This document shows positions 33,573-47,262 of a stretch of 64,000 nt of DNA, in pieces. The notes beneath the pieces were generated by a model. That model saw only the letters and a program-made list of their open reading frames with translations. It was not told the DNA's origin and ran no database searches. This DNA is from Luzula sylvatica. Taxonomy: Eukaryota; Streptophyta; Magnoliopsida; Poales; Juncaceae. The stretch's first letter is position 1. The number at the start of each line of letters is the position of its first letter. A program made the position numbers and the translations under genes. Where the stretch lies: the NCBI GenBank assembly GCA_946800325.1, contig OX326957.1, positions 12,009,591 through 12,073,590 on the forward strand. Reading direction: 5' to 3'.

Positions 33573-35419
33573 CTCCCATAATTTTAATCCCTACACAGAG
33601 CCATTTGAAACCAAAAGTTTCGTTAGTGGGGTTCTTTTTGGAATGTCCGAAAAGTGATTGTTTTTTTTAAATATGCAGAAGGTTTGGGAATTTTTCAAAA
33701 ATTAATAAAATATTATATATGACTAATTATGGACGACTAATGTGATCGATTAATCAACAAAGTACTAAATGTTAATCTCGTGTCTCGTCCTGTGTAACGC
33801 GTATTTTGCAACACTGATATCAATACATGCTTTTTATAAAAAGGTATTTCCGGTATTCAAAGATCGAACTATTTGATTTTTTTTCTCTCCATTTCATCAA
33901 TTATTTGTACTCTTAATTTATTTCTATTTAATCACTTATGTTTGTTTTCAGCCTTTCTTTTTCCCTCAGGTACTATTTTTAAGCCACCTCTCGGCCTCTT
34001 TCTCCTCATCCCCTTCTCTCTTTGCTCATCTTTTTCTCTTCTAATATATCATTTCCGTCTCTCCTCTTAATCTTCTGTTAAGAGACCGATTGCACAATTT
34101 TTTTAATTGGACGATTATTAAACCAGTTGTATAATATGTTTAGTGATTTAATTCTACCAGTATCAAAATTATATCCCAAACTTATAACTTTGAAAAATCT
34201 GGCCAATCATAAAACATAGATCTAAGTGAAGTATAAAAGAAGAATACAAGTATACCATAAAACACGTTTAACTAAAGAGAAAAATAATATCCAAGCATAT
34301 ACAAATATACGACCGCTACAGAGTAAACTCTAGATGATACATGCTCAATAATCAACCTGTTTCATCAAATTAATAACCAATAAAGTTAGAACAAACAAAT
34401 TATTTCATCAAATTCACTTCTTTTTTTCTCCTTCTTATAACGCCACTTTATTTTCATCTTGAATCGTCACACCCAAATCACTCGGAACCATTCTTTCCGT
34501 TGGACTTGCTAATATCATGGGTCGATGTCAATGGAAAGGGCCTAACTACCGAATCAACTATTTCGTGAATTTTGAAATTGTCACAGCACAATTGCATAAG
34601 CGCAACTCTAAATAACCCATAAGTGTATCTATTGTCGCATTAATTTGTACCTGCATTGAAATTAATTTGTAGTAAAAACCTAAATTAACTTTTAAATTTA
34701 ATACTTTCGGAGGAAAATGAAATTGGACCAAAAAGTGGATTTAATAGTTTCTCTTGAATATTTTGAACAAAATTCATTTTTGTCTTGCAGCCTTTTTCAT
34801 GCAAAAAGAAGAAAAAATAGTCTTAAATGGAAGAAATGAGAAATTGTATTTACATTCTTACTGTAATTCTTGGTCTGGTTTGTTGGATCGTGTCCCATTC
34901 CTCGCGAGACAACACTCTCTAGCCTCTGACCTCTCATGGGACGTTGATTATCATACTGTTTCAAAAAAAGAAAAGTAAATGATTCAATTAGGGTAGATGG
35001 ATTTGTTCATTTTAGAGGGTTTTTCAGAAAAGAATCGAATTAGAGAGGGAAATAGAGGGCAAAAATGAAAACCATCATGAGAAGCTAGGGGAAGAGAGCA
35101 ATGGGGACTGTAATAGATGCAAGTATGAATTTATTGCATAATCGAGCTCAACTGAACCAAAAAATAAATAGAGAAAACTAACAACTCTTCAAAGAAATCG
35201 ATTTTGACGAGTTCTTTTCTCTCAAAATGCCACGAGACCAAAGAGGCGATGCCATTTTTCCCCTGTTTATGAGCTCTCTATAAAACTCGCTTGAAGGGTA
35301 TCACGCGAAGGACTATTGTTTACTGTTTTCTATTCACTTCTCAAGTCTCAGAGATGAATTTGAATTTTTCTCTCGAATTGAACAACTCGCAAATTATTCT
35401 CCATGCTCCACATTGTGGG
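33573..35419. other. Gene-free AT-rich DNA
   Basis: CT-rich at 33870-34080. Otherwise nothing recognised; frames of 65-74 codons here have no family resemblance. Confidence 0.5.
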
Positions 35420-35427
35420 ATCATGGT

Positions 35428-36248
35428 TAGAGCGGGCAAAATCTGACCCGACCCGAAAAAATGACCCGACCCGCCCGAACCCGACCCGACCCGACCCGAC
35501 CCGACCCGACCCGAAAATATTGAAAAGTCAACGACCCGAACCCGAACCCGAACCCGAAACCGAAACCGAATGACCCGAATCCGAAATCGACCCGAAACCG
35601 AATGACCCGAACCCGAAATCGACCCGAAACCGAATGACCCGAACCCGAAATCGACCCGAAACCGAATGACCCGAAACCCGAACGACCCGAAACCCGAACT
35701 AACCCGAATGACCCGAAACTCACGACCCGAATGACCCGAAATTCACGACCCGAATGACCCGAAAATTAAAATATTATTGTTAAAATCAATATAATATTGC
35801 TAAAATATCTCGGAATCAATAAAATAAATCAGAAATTATCCGAAAACTAAATTTTGGAAAATCGAATGATTCAGAATCAAATTTTGTGAAATATGAATTA
35901 CCCGAAAATCAAAATAGTCACGACCCGAATGACCCGAAAACCGAAACGACCCGAACCCGAATGACCCGAAAACCGAAATGACCCGAGCCCGAATGACCCG
36001 AAAACCGAATCGACCCGAACCCGAACGACCCGAAAACCGAAACGACCCGAACCCGAACGACCCGAAAACCGAAACGACCCGAACACGAACGACCCGAAAA
36101 CCGAAACGACCCGAACCCGAACGACCCGAAACCCGAACGACCCGCGACCCGAACGATCCGATGACCCGAATGACCCGCAACCCGAATGACCCACAACCCG
36201 AAACGACCCGACCCGAACCCGAGCCGACCCGCCCGATTGTCACCTCTA
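35428..36248. mobile_element. hAT-type MITE filled with a CCCGA array
   Basis: The left end TAGAGCGGGCAAAATCTGACCC and the inverted right end TAGAGGTGACAATCGGGCGGG match. Both are flanked by a perfect 8-bp duplication ATCATGGT (35420-35427 and 36249-36256). Most of the interior is (CCCGA)n-derived repeat: CCCGACCCGACCCGA near the left, then ~30-bp units GACCCGAACCCGAACGACCCGAAAACC. A 130-bp AT-rich break lies at 35765-35900. Long frames rich in RPNDPKTE or FGSFRFSGRS come from the repeat and are not genes. Confidence 0.85.
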
Positions 36249-36256
36249 ATCATGGT

Positions 36257-39179
36257 CTTTGGAGAGAATGAGATTTGCGTCGAGAGTGAAACTGGGCAAT
36301 CAAACTAGTGTCGATTGCGTCGAGGGTGAGTAGTGGGTACACAAAATTACATGTTTGCCCTTTTGAGGGTGTACAATAAGAAAAATTTAAGTTAAAACGT
36401 TTTAATCACGATCTTTGATAGACAACAATATTCTAATCTAAACCGTCCAATTACAAATATATGTATTGTAAGTAGAAAAGGTGCATGATAAAATTTCCCG
36501 TAAATTAAATTAAAAAAAAATCTATTAATTTACGCTTATTTTCTAAAATTAATATCATATATTATAATATTACTAAAACAAACATTAAGTTACATTAAAT
36601 TATTCATCACAAATATAATTGAGGGATTGCAATAAGAACACATCTTTTGCAAATCTTTCGTACTACACAATAGAAATTTACGTATATTCAAAGATGAGCA
36701 AATTCATGTATACTTCTGCATGTTATTAAAAAATACACCTACAAAATGAGAAATATCATGGATACAATATCACAACAATGGATACAATATCACAACAAGG
36801 ATGCCGATTGGTTTACCAAGCTTCAAGCTTATTTTAAATTATCCAAATATATTATACTACAAATATGAACAATTTTAGACTGGAAATTTTTATCTATTAA
36901 TCATTTTTGTATTGATAAATGCATCAAATCACCAATTTGTAATTCCATGCAAATAATTAATTTATGAATTTCTAGTTCATGTTTACTTGTTCGAGGATCT
37001 CATATGATAATGCGTATAATTTGTCATTTTTCCAGTTTTCAATATCTTCCCCTTGATTTAGGCACGAGTTGCTGATATTTTTTATTAATATCCAATGATG
37101 TTCTTCGGGACTAACATGATATCTTATATTTTGAAAAATTTCACTCGTGTTTGATTATTTACTAACAGCATCTTAGTTGTGTATGTAATATTTTCTTCAG
37201 GAATTTCATATTTTCAACAAACATATTCAATTTTGTTGCTTCGTTGAATGTGAACTTCTCGTTTACACGTACATATTTAATTCTTGTTCACAACTTCTGG
37301 TTCAACTAAATAAACATTCAAGATATACAATTTCAAGAATAAATCAACCATATATACACCAAACACATCTTTTAACTCGTCCATGTCTTATTACACATCT
37401 GCTACACTTAAAAAGAAACCAGTGAGTACTTTTTGCTCCGGTCACTCACGGGTAATAATAATTATTGGGGAGTACTTACGATAAATTGTTGGTGTTAATG
37501 GAGTCATGATCGTGACATGCATATTCTATATCAAAGTAATTACTTCAAATTATAAACTTGATTTTAGTTTATATATTGAACTCCTAGTTCATAATAATAT
37601 GTTTTCAATTTTACTAATATAATTGCATGTCATAAAAATAAACAAATATGTTTATGTTAAGAAACAGACTCTTTCGGAGCAATATAGATAATGTATTTTC
37701 TAGAGCAATCAAACAAAAAAAAACTTCTAGAATCACCAATCATAAATATACACTCTTGTATTGATTAAATAAATAATTCGACACAAATTAAGTTTTATCT
37801 TGATAAATAAGAAAATCATCTCTTCTTATTCTTGTTTTTCTCTTCAAGAGGTTTGATAAACAAAACAAATTCATATGGTGTACGACTGGTTCAACTATTT
37901 TAAGTCACGTCATGAAGAATATATATTAATATTCTTTGTGATCATTCTTTCGTGAGTCCTCTTAATTATTATGTGATTTTGTTATCATGATCAATATTTG
38001 TGTCGGATATAGTTTGTCCTTCAGTTTTCAAGGCACTATTCACTTCTGGGAATGAAATAAAATCAATATAATTTGTTTTTCAATAAAGAAGACATGATAT
38101 AATTAAATTTCAAATACTTCTTAAATTCTCCTATTTGTATTTGCTTTTTCATGTGCGAATTTCTTACGACATAACTAGAAAATTATTTATCTGGAATATC
38201 TTCAATATTTTATTTTTCTTCCAATATTTATTCATGTCAAGCCTTTAATATTGGCTAAATATATTACATATGTGATGCTCTTGCAACTCCTGGCGCTTTT
38301 TAATAACATTATCAACTTTGTTAGATGTCCTTTAATTTAACATCGCAACTTTTTTTTATATTGAAACTCCAGGTATCGATACGATGAAATTTCAAACTTT
38401 GCGTGCATTAATAACTTGATTGACACTACTGGTGCATATATAGATAATAATAAATATGAGAAAAATGTACGAAAAAATAAAAGTGCGAAAATAAAAGTAT
38501 GAAAAATAAATCTACATAAAATAAATGTACAAATAATAAATATAAATAGACTAGCAACTTCTGGTGATTTTAAACAAGCAACTACAAGTGCTTTCAATAA
38601 TACTAGCAACTTCTTATGCATAATTTAAACGAACAATTTCTTGTTATTTAATATATGTGTGGTCATGTTCAAATCTAAATAACAACTTCATGTTATATTC
38701 AGATGTAAATAACTTCAGATTATTTGAGTATAATTTCTATTTTTTCTTTTCTTTTCAAGCCATTTCAACTACATATTCTTTCAAGCAAACTTTTTAATAC
38801 TATCAAGTTTTGACATCCGTATGATGCTTCTGGCATTTTGATACTCATGTGTGTTTCTATCTAAAAGTATATCATGTGTGTATATATTATGCACTCATCA
38901 TAAGAACGTATACACTAATTGTGTATTTAATTTAGATTGGCCATGATATATATTACAAATAGCAAAAATAGAAATGGCTACATATTCATTTGTATAGGAG
39001 ACTAATGGTAAATGAAATATGGAAAATATTGATGTACGCAAAATTAAGACTACACATTTATTTAGGTTTCTATCTAAAACGGCTACACATTTACCATTAC
39101 TCTAAAATGGCTAAAATAATTTCATGGTAAAACAATTTAGCCATTTCTATAAAACGGCTAAAACGGCTACACATTTACC
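36257..39179. other. Gene-free AT-rich DNA with recurring AACTTCTGGT motif
   Basis: No coding region. A short motif (AACTTCTGGT and variants) recurs at irregular 30-300 bp intervals from about 37240 to 38830 and again at 41130-41710. It may be the decayed interior of the minus-strand copia whose LTR lies at 41904-42148. Two copies of AAAACGGCTACACATTTACC lie near 39075 and 39155. Confidence 0.45.
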
Positions 39180-40856
39180 ATTATCAAAAGCAAATTTACC
39201 CATCCTTTATTTTGCACATATCTTTGAGGCTCCTCATGAAGCCACATCATCATGCTTATCTTGATTATTAACCATTAGATTTTGTGATGTTGATTTATCA
39301 TATGCATTCATATTATATTTGATAATTTAAGATTTGCATTTTGTATTATTATTTTTAAATATTAATTTGAACCATTAGATGTAGTGATGTGGTTTAATCT
39401 CAATCATTAATTTTTTGTTAGATTTTTTGAAGATCATATTTTGTGTAGTAATTTATGTGTTATTATTTTACACCATGTTTTAAGTATTCTTAGAAATCCA
39501 CATCATCCTACAATAATGATGTGGCATTTTATTATTGGTTAGAATCATATTAGACCAAGTTTAGTCAATTGTTTAACATTTCACATAAGATTACATGATC
39601 AAATATGAATGCAATGAAATATAAAAAGTTTATATATGAAATATTAATAATTTAATATGTAATACTATAAAAAATACAACATATATTAGTATTATTTTGG
39701 AAATTTAATTTTATAAAACCATCAAATATATTCATTTGAATTTTCTCTTTATTTTGACATCCATATTAATATAGTTCATACATACCGTTTTACATTATTT
39801 CAATTGATATTATGTAAGAAAATACAATGCAAAATAATACATATTTACATAATGTATTTTTTAAGAATTTTATTAGTATAAATGAATTTTGAAATACAAT
39901 TATTTATTTTTTAAAAAGTTATAACAAAAAGAATCTCATATAATACTATGTAGATTATGTTTGTGTTTTTATGCAAACAAACTTTTTTTCAAAAAATAAT
40001 AGACTCAAAAAAATTTAGTCATCTAAATAACTTTTTTAATTTATAAATACCTATCAAATTGCATTGTTATTTTACAAAATGTAAAAAAAAAAATCATATA
40101 ATATAAAAAATTTGTATATATATTATTATAAATTAAATTTGGTATTATTTATTAAATTACTTCCACTATTAAGTTTTATATTATTTTATATTTTTCATTG
40201 CATTTTGAATCAATAAAAATTATTACTACTATATAATTAATAATGTGTTACAACATATGTTGTGTGATTCATTATTTTAATATTTGATATTGTATGAAAT
40301 ATTGTGAAAAATGATATAATATATGTTGTTATATTTTTTCTGAAAATTGTATTATATATTATTATATAATGACACTAAAATAAGTATTATTATTTGATTA
40401 GAAAAATGAGATTTTTGGTTATCACAATGTAAAATAATTATAAAACATATGAATAATCATAGATAAATGAATTCAAATAATTTTATTTTAAAATGGTATT
40501 ATTAATATTATTGTACAAATATATAATTGTAGGGGAGTTCTATCATACACCCTTTTACAAGGGTATTTTGGGTATTTTAGCAATTAATTATATTTGTAAA
40601 AATGGTGTATCATAAAAACTATTTTTTATGGAAATTTTGGTTTAAATGAACAACAAAAAATTCCAATTTAGTTAAACATTAATTGATAAATATATTTGAT
40701 ATCTTACCTTAAATATTCATAAATAGATAATTACTCCAAATACCCTTGAAAATGGGTGTATGATAAGGAAAGGGGTGTATGATAGAAGCCCCCATAATTG
40801 TATTATAATGAAAACATAATTTACATGCTCGCCGCGTAGCGCGAGTATTCTCCTAG
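39180..40856 (+). mobile_element. Non-autonomous Helitron, 3' end at 40856
   Basis: The 3' end has a clear hairpin, CTCGC-N8-GCGAG (40828-40845), then ATTCTCCTAG|TT, the classic CTRR end with hairpin about 11 bp upstream. The AT-rich interior is related to 29190-30539. A Mutator-type MITE is nested at 40532-40793. The 5' boundary is approximate, and no protein is encoded. Confidence 0.65.
40532..40793. mobile_element. Mutator-type MITE
   Basis: A 262-bp element with ends GGGGAGTTCTATCATACACCC and, inverted, GGGGGCTTCTATCATACACCC, flanked by perfect 9-bp repeats ATAATTGTA (40523-40531 and 40794-40802). A further copy of the TIR motif (TATCATACACCC) lies just inside the right end. Nine-base duplication supports Mutator. 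Confidence 0.85.
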
Positions 40857-41887
40857 TTAATAAGAAAATTTCATGTAAATATGTTTAATTATAAATATTG
40901 TAACGGTTACAAAATAAGGAAGTACCATTACTCTAAAACTTTCATCAAAAACTTTAATGACTATATTTCTCTTTTAATGACTACTTTACTTTTTCGTTTT
41001 TATTTGGAGGGAGCCAATAAATTTCATGTTACTGATGTAAAAAAAAAACTGACATTTAATAAAATTTATTGTATTCGGTCTCAGGTAATTAAAATTTATT
41101 GATTGTGAAACATGAATAAACATGAAATAAACTTCAGGTTATATTTTCATGTGAAATATTATGTCGAAATTTCAGGTAATTAATAATTTTGCAACTTCAG
41201 GTGCGCATAAACAAAAGTAAAATAAAAGTACAAGAAACTTGAGGTTTCAAAAATTTAATTATGATGATAAATTAGAATGAAACTTCAGGTTTCGTTATTT
41301 TTTTTTTGTTTCCGTAGATAAGATCCAATTATATCATAGACAAATTACGGTTTATCAAAAAAATATACATATCTACAAATTGAATAGAAATAAAATAATA
41401 CCTTGGACTACAATTATGTATGCAACATAATTTTAAACCAATTAAGACAAATTAAATCCAATATCAATTGAAACCAAAATAAGAGGCCAATAAATAAGGG
41501 TCAATTATAATACATTATTACTAATAATTCATGGCCTGCTAGATTTGATAAAAATCTTCTGAATTTAATAAATATATATATAAATAAATGCATATAAATT
41601 GACAAATAACCATGACAAATCACAATGAAACTTCGGGTTCATTGTTTTTCTTTTTCTTAAATGTATATATGTTGACAAATAACCATGACAAATCACAATG
41701 AAACTTCGGGATCATTGTTTTTTGTTTTTTTAATTATAATCCTAGTATATCATAACAGTGATTACAATTTATCTTTAGAAGTAAAAATAAAAATATCTAC
41801 TAACTAGTAGAGAAAAGAATACCTTCGACTTCAAATTCCGAGAACGCCACGTGATGAAAACAAAATCAAAATCTCAATTCGGTAGAG
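40857..41887. other. Decayed leader/interior next to the minus-strand copia LTR
   Basis: AT-rich, no frame. It contains several AACTTCAGGTT motifs (near 41130, 41195, 41240, 41280) and a tandem ~65-bp duplication (about 41596-41722, both copies with CATGACAAATCACAATGAAA). The part nearest the LTR reads, inverted, like a copia leader. Confidence 0.45.
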
Positions 41888-41903
41888 TCTCGTGCTGATA
41901 ACG
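41888..41903 (-). other. Putative copia primer binding site
   Basis: On the minus strand CGTTATCAGCACGAGA directly follows the LTR. This phrase is common just inside plant copia LTRs and is read here as the primer site. The exact tRNA is not established. Confidence 0.5.
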
Positions 41904-42148
41904 TTTTATAAAATAAAGCTTAAACAACAAGAAAATAGAGGAGAGAGAAAATTTATATTCAAATGGATCGATCCATAGTACATCACATGACCTCTATTTA
42001 TAATGAATGAAACCCTAAAAACATTAATTACATTTAAACATATTAATAAGAATACATAAAACCTATATTCATGTGAATGGATATTCACACATATTAATAT
42101 TCATAATAGCAATTAAGTTTTTTTAGCAAAATATTTTCTTACTGTACA
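41904..42148 (-). repeat. Short copia LTR, minus strand
   Basis: ~245 bp from TGTACAGTAAG to CTTTATTTTATAAA(A) on the minus strand, with a TATAAATA box (41995-42002) and a CT-rich start region (CTCTCTCCTCTATTTTC), followed by the putative primer site. It has the layout of a small copia LTR. No partner LTR was found to the left. Confidence 0.5.
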
Positions 42149-42393
42149 CCCCGGAAAGGACAAAGTTGTAATTTTCCTAATTCTTCAGAATCTAATTCTT
42201 TTGTTTGGTGCTGTTTGGCAAGGGGAATTAGTAGAGGGAATTGGATATTAAAATTCTTCATAATCTAATTCTTTGTTTGGTACAAAGAATTGTGGAGAGA
42301 ATTAGAAGGTGGAGCATCTTGATATTCCATTTTTGCTCCATATTTCCACTCCAACAAAAGCTAGAATTACAAAATGGAGAATCTTGTTATTCC

Positions 42394-42429
<36 letters not shown>

Positions 42430-42722
42430 TGTTATTATTATTATATAGCAAAGATTATAATCAAAGAATAATTATATTACAATGATTCAATCTATATAAT
42501 TAATATAATATTATATATTATTATGATATAATTTATTAGTCAAAATAATTATATTATATCTATATAATTAATAATAATAATAATAATAAATAATAATATT
42601 ATTAATATAATATTAATTAATATTAAAATAATATTATAATTAAAATTATTATAATAATTATTATAATATATAAATATTAATATGTTAATATTATTTTCAT
42701 ATATTATGTAATGTTAATATAT

Positions 42723-42848
<126 letters not shown>

Positions 42849-43204
42849 AATGTATTATTAATATTAATATATTAATAATATTAGTATGTTAATATTATAA
42901 TAGTATATTATATCAATATGCTAATATAATATATTAATTAAAAATATTAATATATTAGTATTATTTACAATATTTTAATATTAATATTATGAATATATAT
43001 TATAATATATTATATTATAATTATAATTAATATAATATTATTATAATAATTATTAAAATATTGAAATTAGTACAATAATAATACTACAATTAATAATATT
43101 ATGATGATTTTATATTTTAATAATTTTATATTATAATCATATTGTTTATTTATTTATATTTTAACTAATTTGATTACAAAAATAATATTATAATAATATA
43201 GTAT

Positions 43205-43331
43205 AATAATAACAACAACAACAACAACAACAATAATAATAATAATTATTATTATAATAATAATAATAACAATTAATTATAATAATATTATAATATTATA
43301 ATACCATAACAACAACAACAATAATAATATT

Positions 43332-43392
<61 letters not shown>

Positions 43393-43431
43393 TTATAACA
43401 TTATAATATTATAATATTATAATACCATAAC

Positions 43432-43469
<38 letters not shown>

Positions 43470-43492
43470 GAAGAAGAAGAAGAAGAAGAAGA

Positions 43493-43526
<34 letters not shown>

Positions 43527-43636
43527 CATAATAATAATAATAATCATAATAATAATAATTATAATAATAATAATCATAGTAATAATAATCATAATAATAT
43601 TATAACATTATAATAATATTATATTATAATACCATA

Positions 43637-43700
<64 letters not shown>

Positions 43701-43715
43701 GAACAAGAAGAATAT
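43205..43715. repeat. Compound (AAC)n/(TAA)n/(AGA)n microsatellite
   Basis: About 500 bp of successive AAC, ATA, AGA and ATC-interrupted trinucleotide runs with repeated ATTATAATATTATAATACCATAA breaks. Poly-Ile/Met/Leu frames here are artefacts. Confidence 0.95.
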
Positions 43716-43980
43716 AACAACATAATAATAATAATATTAGAATAATTTAATATTATATGATAATATTGTGATATTGTATTAATTTTAATCAAACATTTGT
43801 TCTATATTTTCAATAATGAAATTCCAGAATTTTTATAACCAACCAAACAAAGAATTATACTTTCCAGCATCTTATAATTCGGACATCCAAACAAACTGTG
43901 GAATTACTAATTCCAGAACTTTTTTCTCCTCCACCTTATAATCCAATTCCACTCGACTAATTCCGCTTGCCAAACGGCCC

Positions 43981-44690
43981 GAAAAATTATATTTGCATCC
44001 ACTACATTCTCCCACAATCCTTGATGTGTTGATAGAAACTTAATGGACTGAATTAATACTAAATTCAATTCAATACAAGGTAAAAAATAAAATTATGCAA
44101 ATTAATACATGGTATTAATTATGTGGCATAATAGTTTTAATTAGATGGTAAACGACATTTATTTATGAACCAAATTATTAAAAAAAATATTTGATTTATT
44201 TAATTATTTATTATATTTGTTTTTACAAATGACAAGTCATATTTATTTAACAAATTTTATTATTTTCTTTTCAATTTTTTTTTAAAAACATAATATTGTC
44301 ATTTTTATTTTGCTAACTTTTGCGAACTTATTATTTTTATTTTTGTTTATTTTTTACGATATTTTATTCAGCTGTATCCGTTTAACACATGTTAAACGGT
44401 GTATTTAATTAGGTCAAATAACTTATTTTCTAAATTTATAAATTTGGTTAATTAATATTATAAATAGTGGTAAGCAAACTTATTAAAATATCAAATAAAT
44501 TAATGATGTATGAAACAATGAATTTTTTTTTACCTTCTTTTTCTACATAGGATGGAAAAAAATGCATGCCTTGCCATCATCATTATTACAGACGCCAAAC
44601 ACATAAATCGATCTATGAAATTTTAAGAAAGACATGCATGACCAGTCATTCATTAATTTGCAACTTCCAATTTTCCAACCCTCACCCTCT
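43981..44690. other. Gene-free AT-rich DNA
   Basis: Nothing recognised. Confidence 0.5.
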
Positions 44691-44694
44691 CCCT

Positions 44695-44752
<58 letters not shown>

Positions 44753-44776
44753 AGCCCCGATGACTCCCGATACACA

Positions 44777-44816
<40 letters not shown>

Positions 44817-44823
44817 CTCTCTC
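44691..44823. repeat. (CT)n microsatellites
   Basis: Two CT runs (about 44705-44750 and 44780-44823) separated by a short ACACAC-containing break. SLSLSL and ERERER frames are artefacts. Confidence 0.97.
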
Positions 44824-44919
44824 ATGTTGATAAGTCCAAATCCGAAATTAATAATTATTAAGTTTAATTACACCAAATAAATTTAGGGGCTCTAAGGAAA
44901 GTAATTTAAGAAATAATTT

Positions 44920-45990
44920 TAGAACAAATTTTATTACAAGAAAGTTTAGAAAAATAGTTTTGGACAAGTTTTACGCAGCTACAAAATCTTAACAAATTGG
45001 AATGATCAAGTAACATGATATATTTTCTAGCAAACCAATTATGAAGAACGAAACATGAATACGAGAAAGAAAAAAACATCAACATCAAGACAACATATCA
45101 GTAAACTTAAGAATAAAATTATAAGTACAAATTTGAAAAAATAAATTAAGTATGAATTGCAAAATCATGAATAATTAGGAAACACAAAATAAGAATACGA
45201 CTAGAAAACATAAACATAAACAAACGAACACATATGCCGATACAACATAAAAATAGTCAATACTACAATTTCAAATTACGAACACAAATAGAAAGCGCAT
45301 ACATAAACGATAAACAAAATAAATACTAGTACATATTATATCGATAGTAATGAAAAAATATACTTGGCAAAAAATTACGCATATGGGGAATGTTAACAAA
45401 AAAGAACAATTCAATCAACCAAGTAACTAAATATAATTTATGTCGAGCCAAACATGAAAAACGAAAGACGAATATGAAGAAGAACAAAAACACGAACAAA
45501 AAGACAAGATATGAATATAATTATGAATGCAATTATAAGTAAAAATTTGACAACTTGAAACAAATATCAATTGTTAAACAATGAAGAATTATGAAACACA
45601 AAATAAGAATACAATCATAAAATATAAAAATAAACACACGAACATATAAGTTGATACAACATACAAATAGTCAATATCATTACATCGAATTCAAGCACAA
45701 ATAGAAAGCACGTACACAAGAATGAATGCAAACATGAAATAAATACCAGTACAAATATTAACTTAAATATAAATTGTGCATTGTAATTACAAAAATATAA
45801 ACAACAATACACATAAAAATATAAACGCAAATATATAGACAACGCAGAAACACAAAGACGAATGACAATCCTAATCGAAACAATGCCGTAAAACAAACAA
45901 AAAATAAAAATGGATGATTATAAATATTGGTATTTCGTAAACCAAAACGACTATATTTAATTATATCAAAACTTATAAACACGGACGAAG
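44920..45990. repeat. Degenerate ~415-bp tandem repeat
   Basis: About 45040-45335 corresponds to about 45452-45760 in the same order: ATGAA(G/A)AACGAAA, AACACAAAATAAGAATAC, AAATAGTCAATA, CACAAATAGAAAGC and CAGTACAAATATT-type blocks. Partial units extend on both sides. A-rich and without a frame. Confidence 0.55.
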
Positions 45991-46744
45991 CAGTACAAAT
46001 ACTAACTTTAATTTTATTTCAAGTACGTGAATTATCAATTATATGGATACGAATATAATAACTACGAATATGAAAACCAAAATGAATATGTATACAAATA
46101 TTTTTTCTCTTTACTCCGGTGATGTACAAAAATGAACAAATTTTATGGCAAAAAACATATTCATTGTTCAACAAAGCCGTTTCGATAATTGAGACAATTC
46201 TTGGTTTAAAATTTATGAAAATCATGATTTACTAACGCAAGCACACGGTGCAATGATATTTTAAACATGAAAGCCACAAAATTAAATATTACAAACGAAA
46301 TATGAAAGCGTAAAGAATAAATCACCACCACCATCATCATCGTCATCATCATCGTCATCATCGTCATCATCATCATTATCCTCATCATCATCAATCATCA
46401 TCATAATCATCATCATCATCATCATCATCATCATTTTATGGATTCTGCCGACGATATTTAAAAAAATAAACAAATTTTTCCGCAATAACCGTTTGAATTG
46501 TTCAAGATAGCCGATTCTTGCATAATTCATACGATCACTGCTCCAAAAAATTTATAAAAATAATAATTTATTGAGGCGAGCATCATATTGAGATATTTTG
46601 TTCTTGACTCAAAGTATTTGTTGCCCTCCATGCAATCAATTGTGTTACTTTGTAATAATAAAATTAATTCAACCTTGGTTTTGTTGTAATTAATTCTTAT
46701 ATTATTACTATTTTATTTTTTAATGAAATCATTTGTTGCTTTCG
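45991..46744. other. Gene-free DNA with an (ATC)n microsatellite
   Basis: ATC/CATCGT repeats fill 46330-46434. Otherwise AT-rich DNA up to the Athila-like LTR. Confidence 0.6.
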
Positions 46745-47153
46745 TGATAAGAGGAAAATAAAGCACCTTTGCGATATCTAATTTAGGGATTTTAGCCCTT
46801 TCAAATCACAATTATATATATATAATTGTTCATATTTGAGATTGCAAGAATATTTCTTCACTAGGTGTGTTTTATTGCTAATTTCAGGTTTTTGGGAGAA
46901 AGTTTGTGGCATTCCAAGAGTGTAGTTGCCTTCCTCTCATCGCGCCGATAAAATCGATATATCATATCGACCATTTCGGTACACGTGTGAGGAAGACTGC
47001 AAATAATCATCAACATAAGAGATTACACCAAACTCAACTCGAAAAACACTCACACAATAGCCACTATCCAGCCGACCTACCTCACCTACAATTCTCAAAC
47101 TACCCTCAATCCTCTCACTCATCTCTTGACCAATGGGCAAGCCACAAAGACAC

Positions 47154-47161
47154 TATAAATA
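47154..47161 (+). promoter_or_regulatory. TATA box of 5' LTR D
   Basis: TATAAATA about 25 bp downstream of a CCAAT motif and just upstream of the CT run; conserved in the 3' LTR at 49498-49505. Confidence 0.6.
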
Positions 47162-47196
47162 AGAATCGAAGGGCCATGGGCTGGTCTACGCTCTTT

Positions 47197-47262
<66 letters not shown>

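Noticed and set aside
35428..36271. Several 97-135 codon frames rich in Arg/Pro/Asp or Gly/Phe/Ser
   Set aside because: Produced by the CCCGA repeat being open in several frames on both strands.
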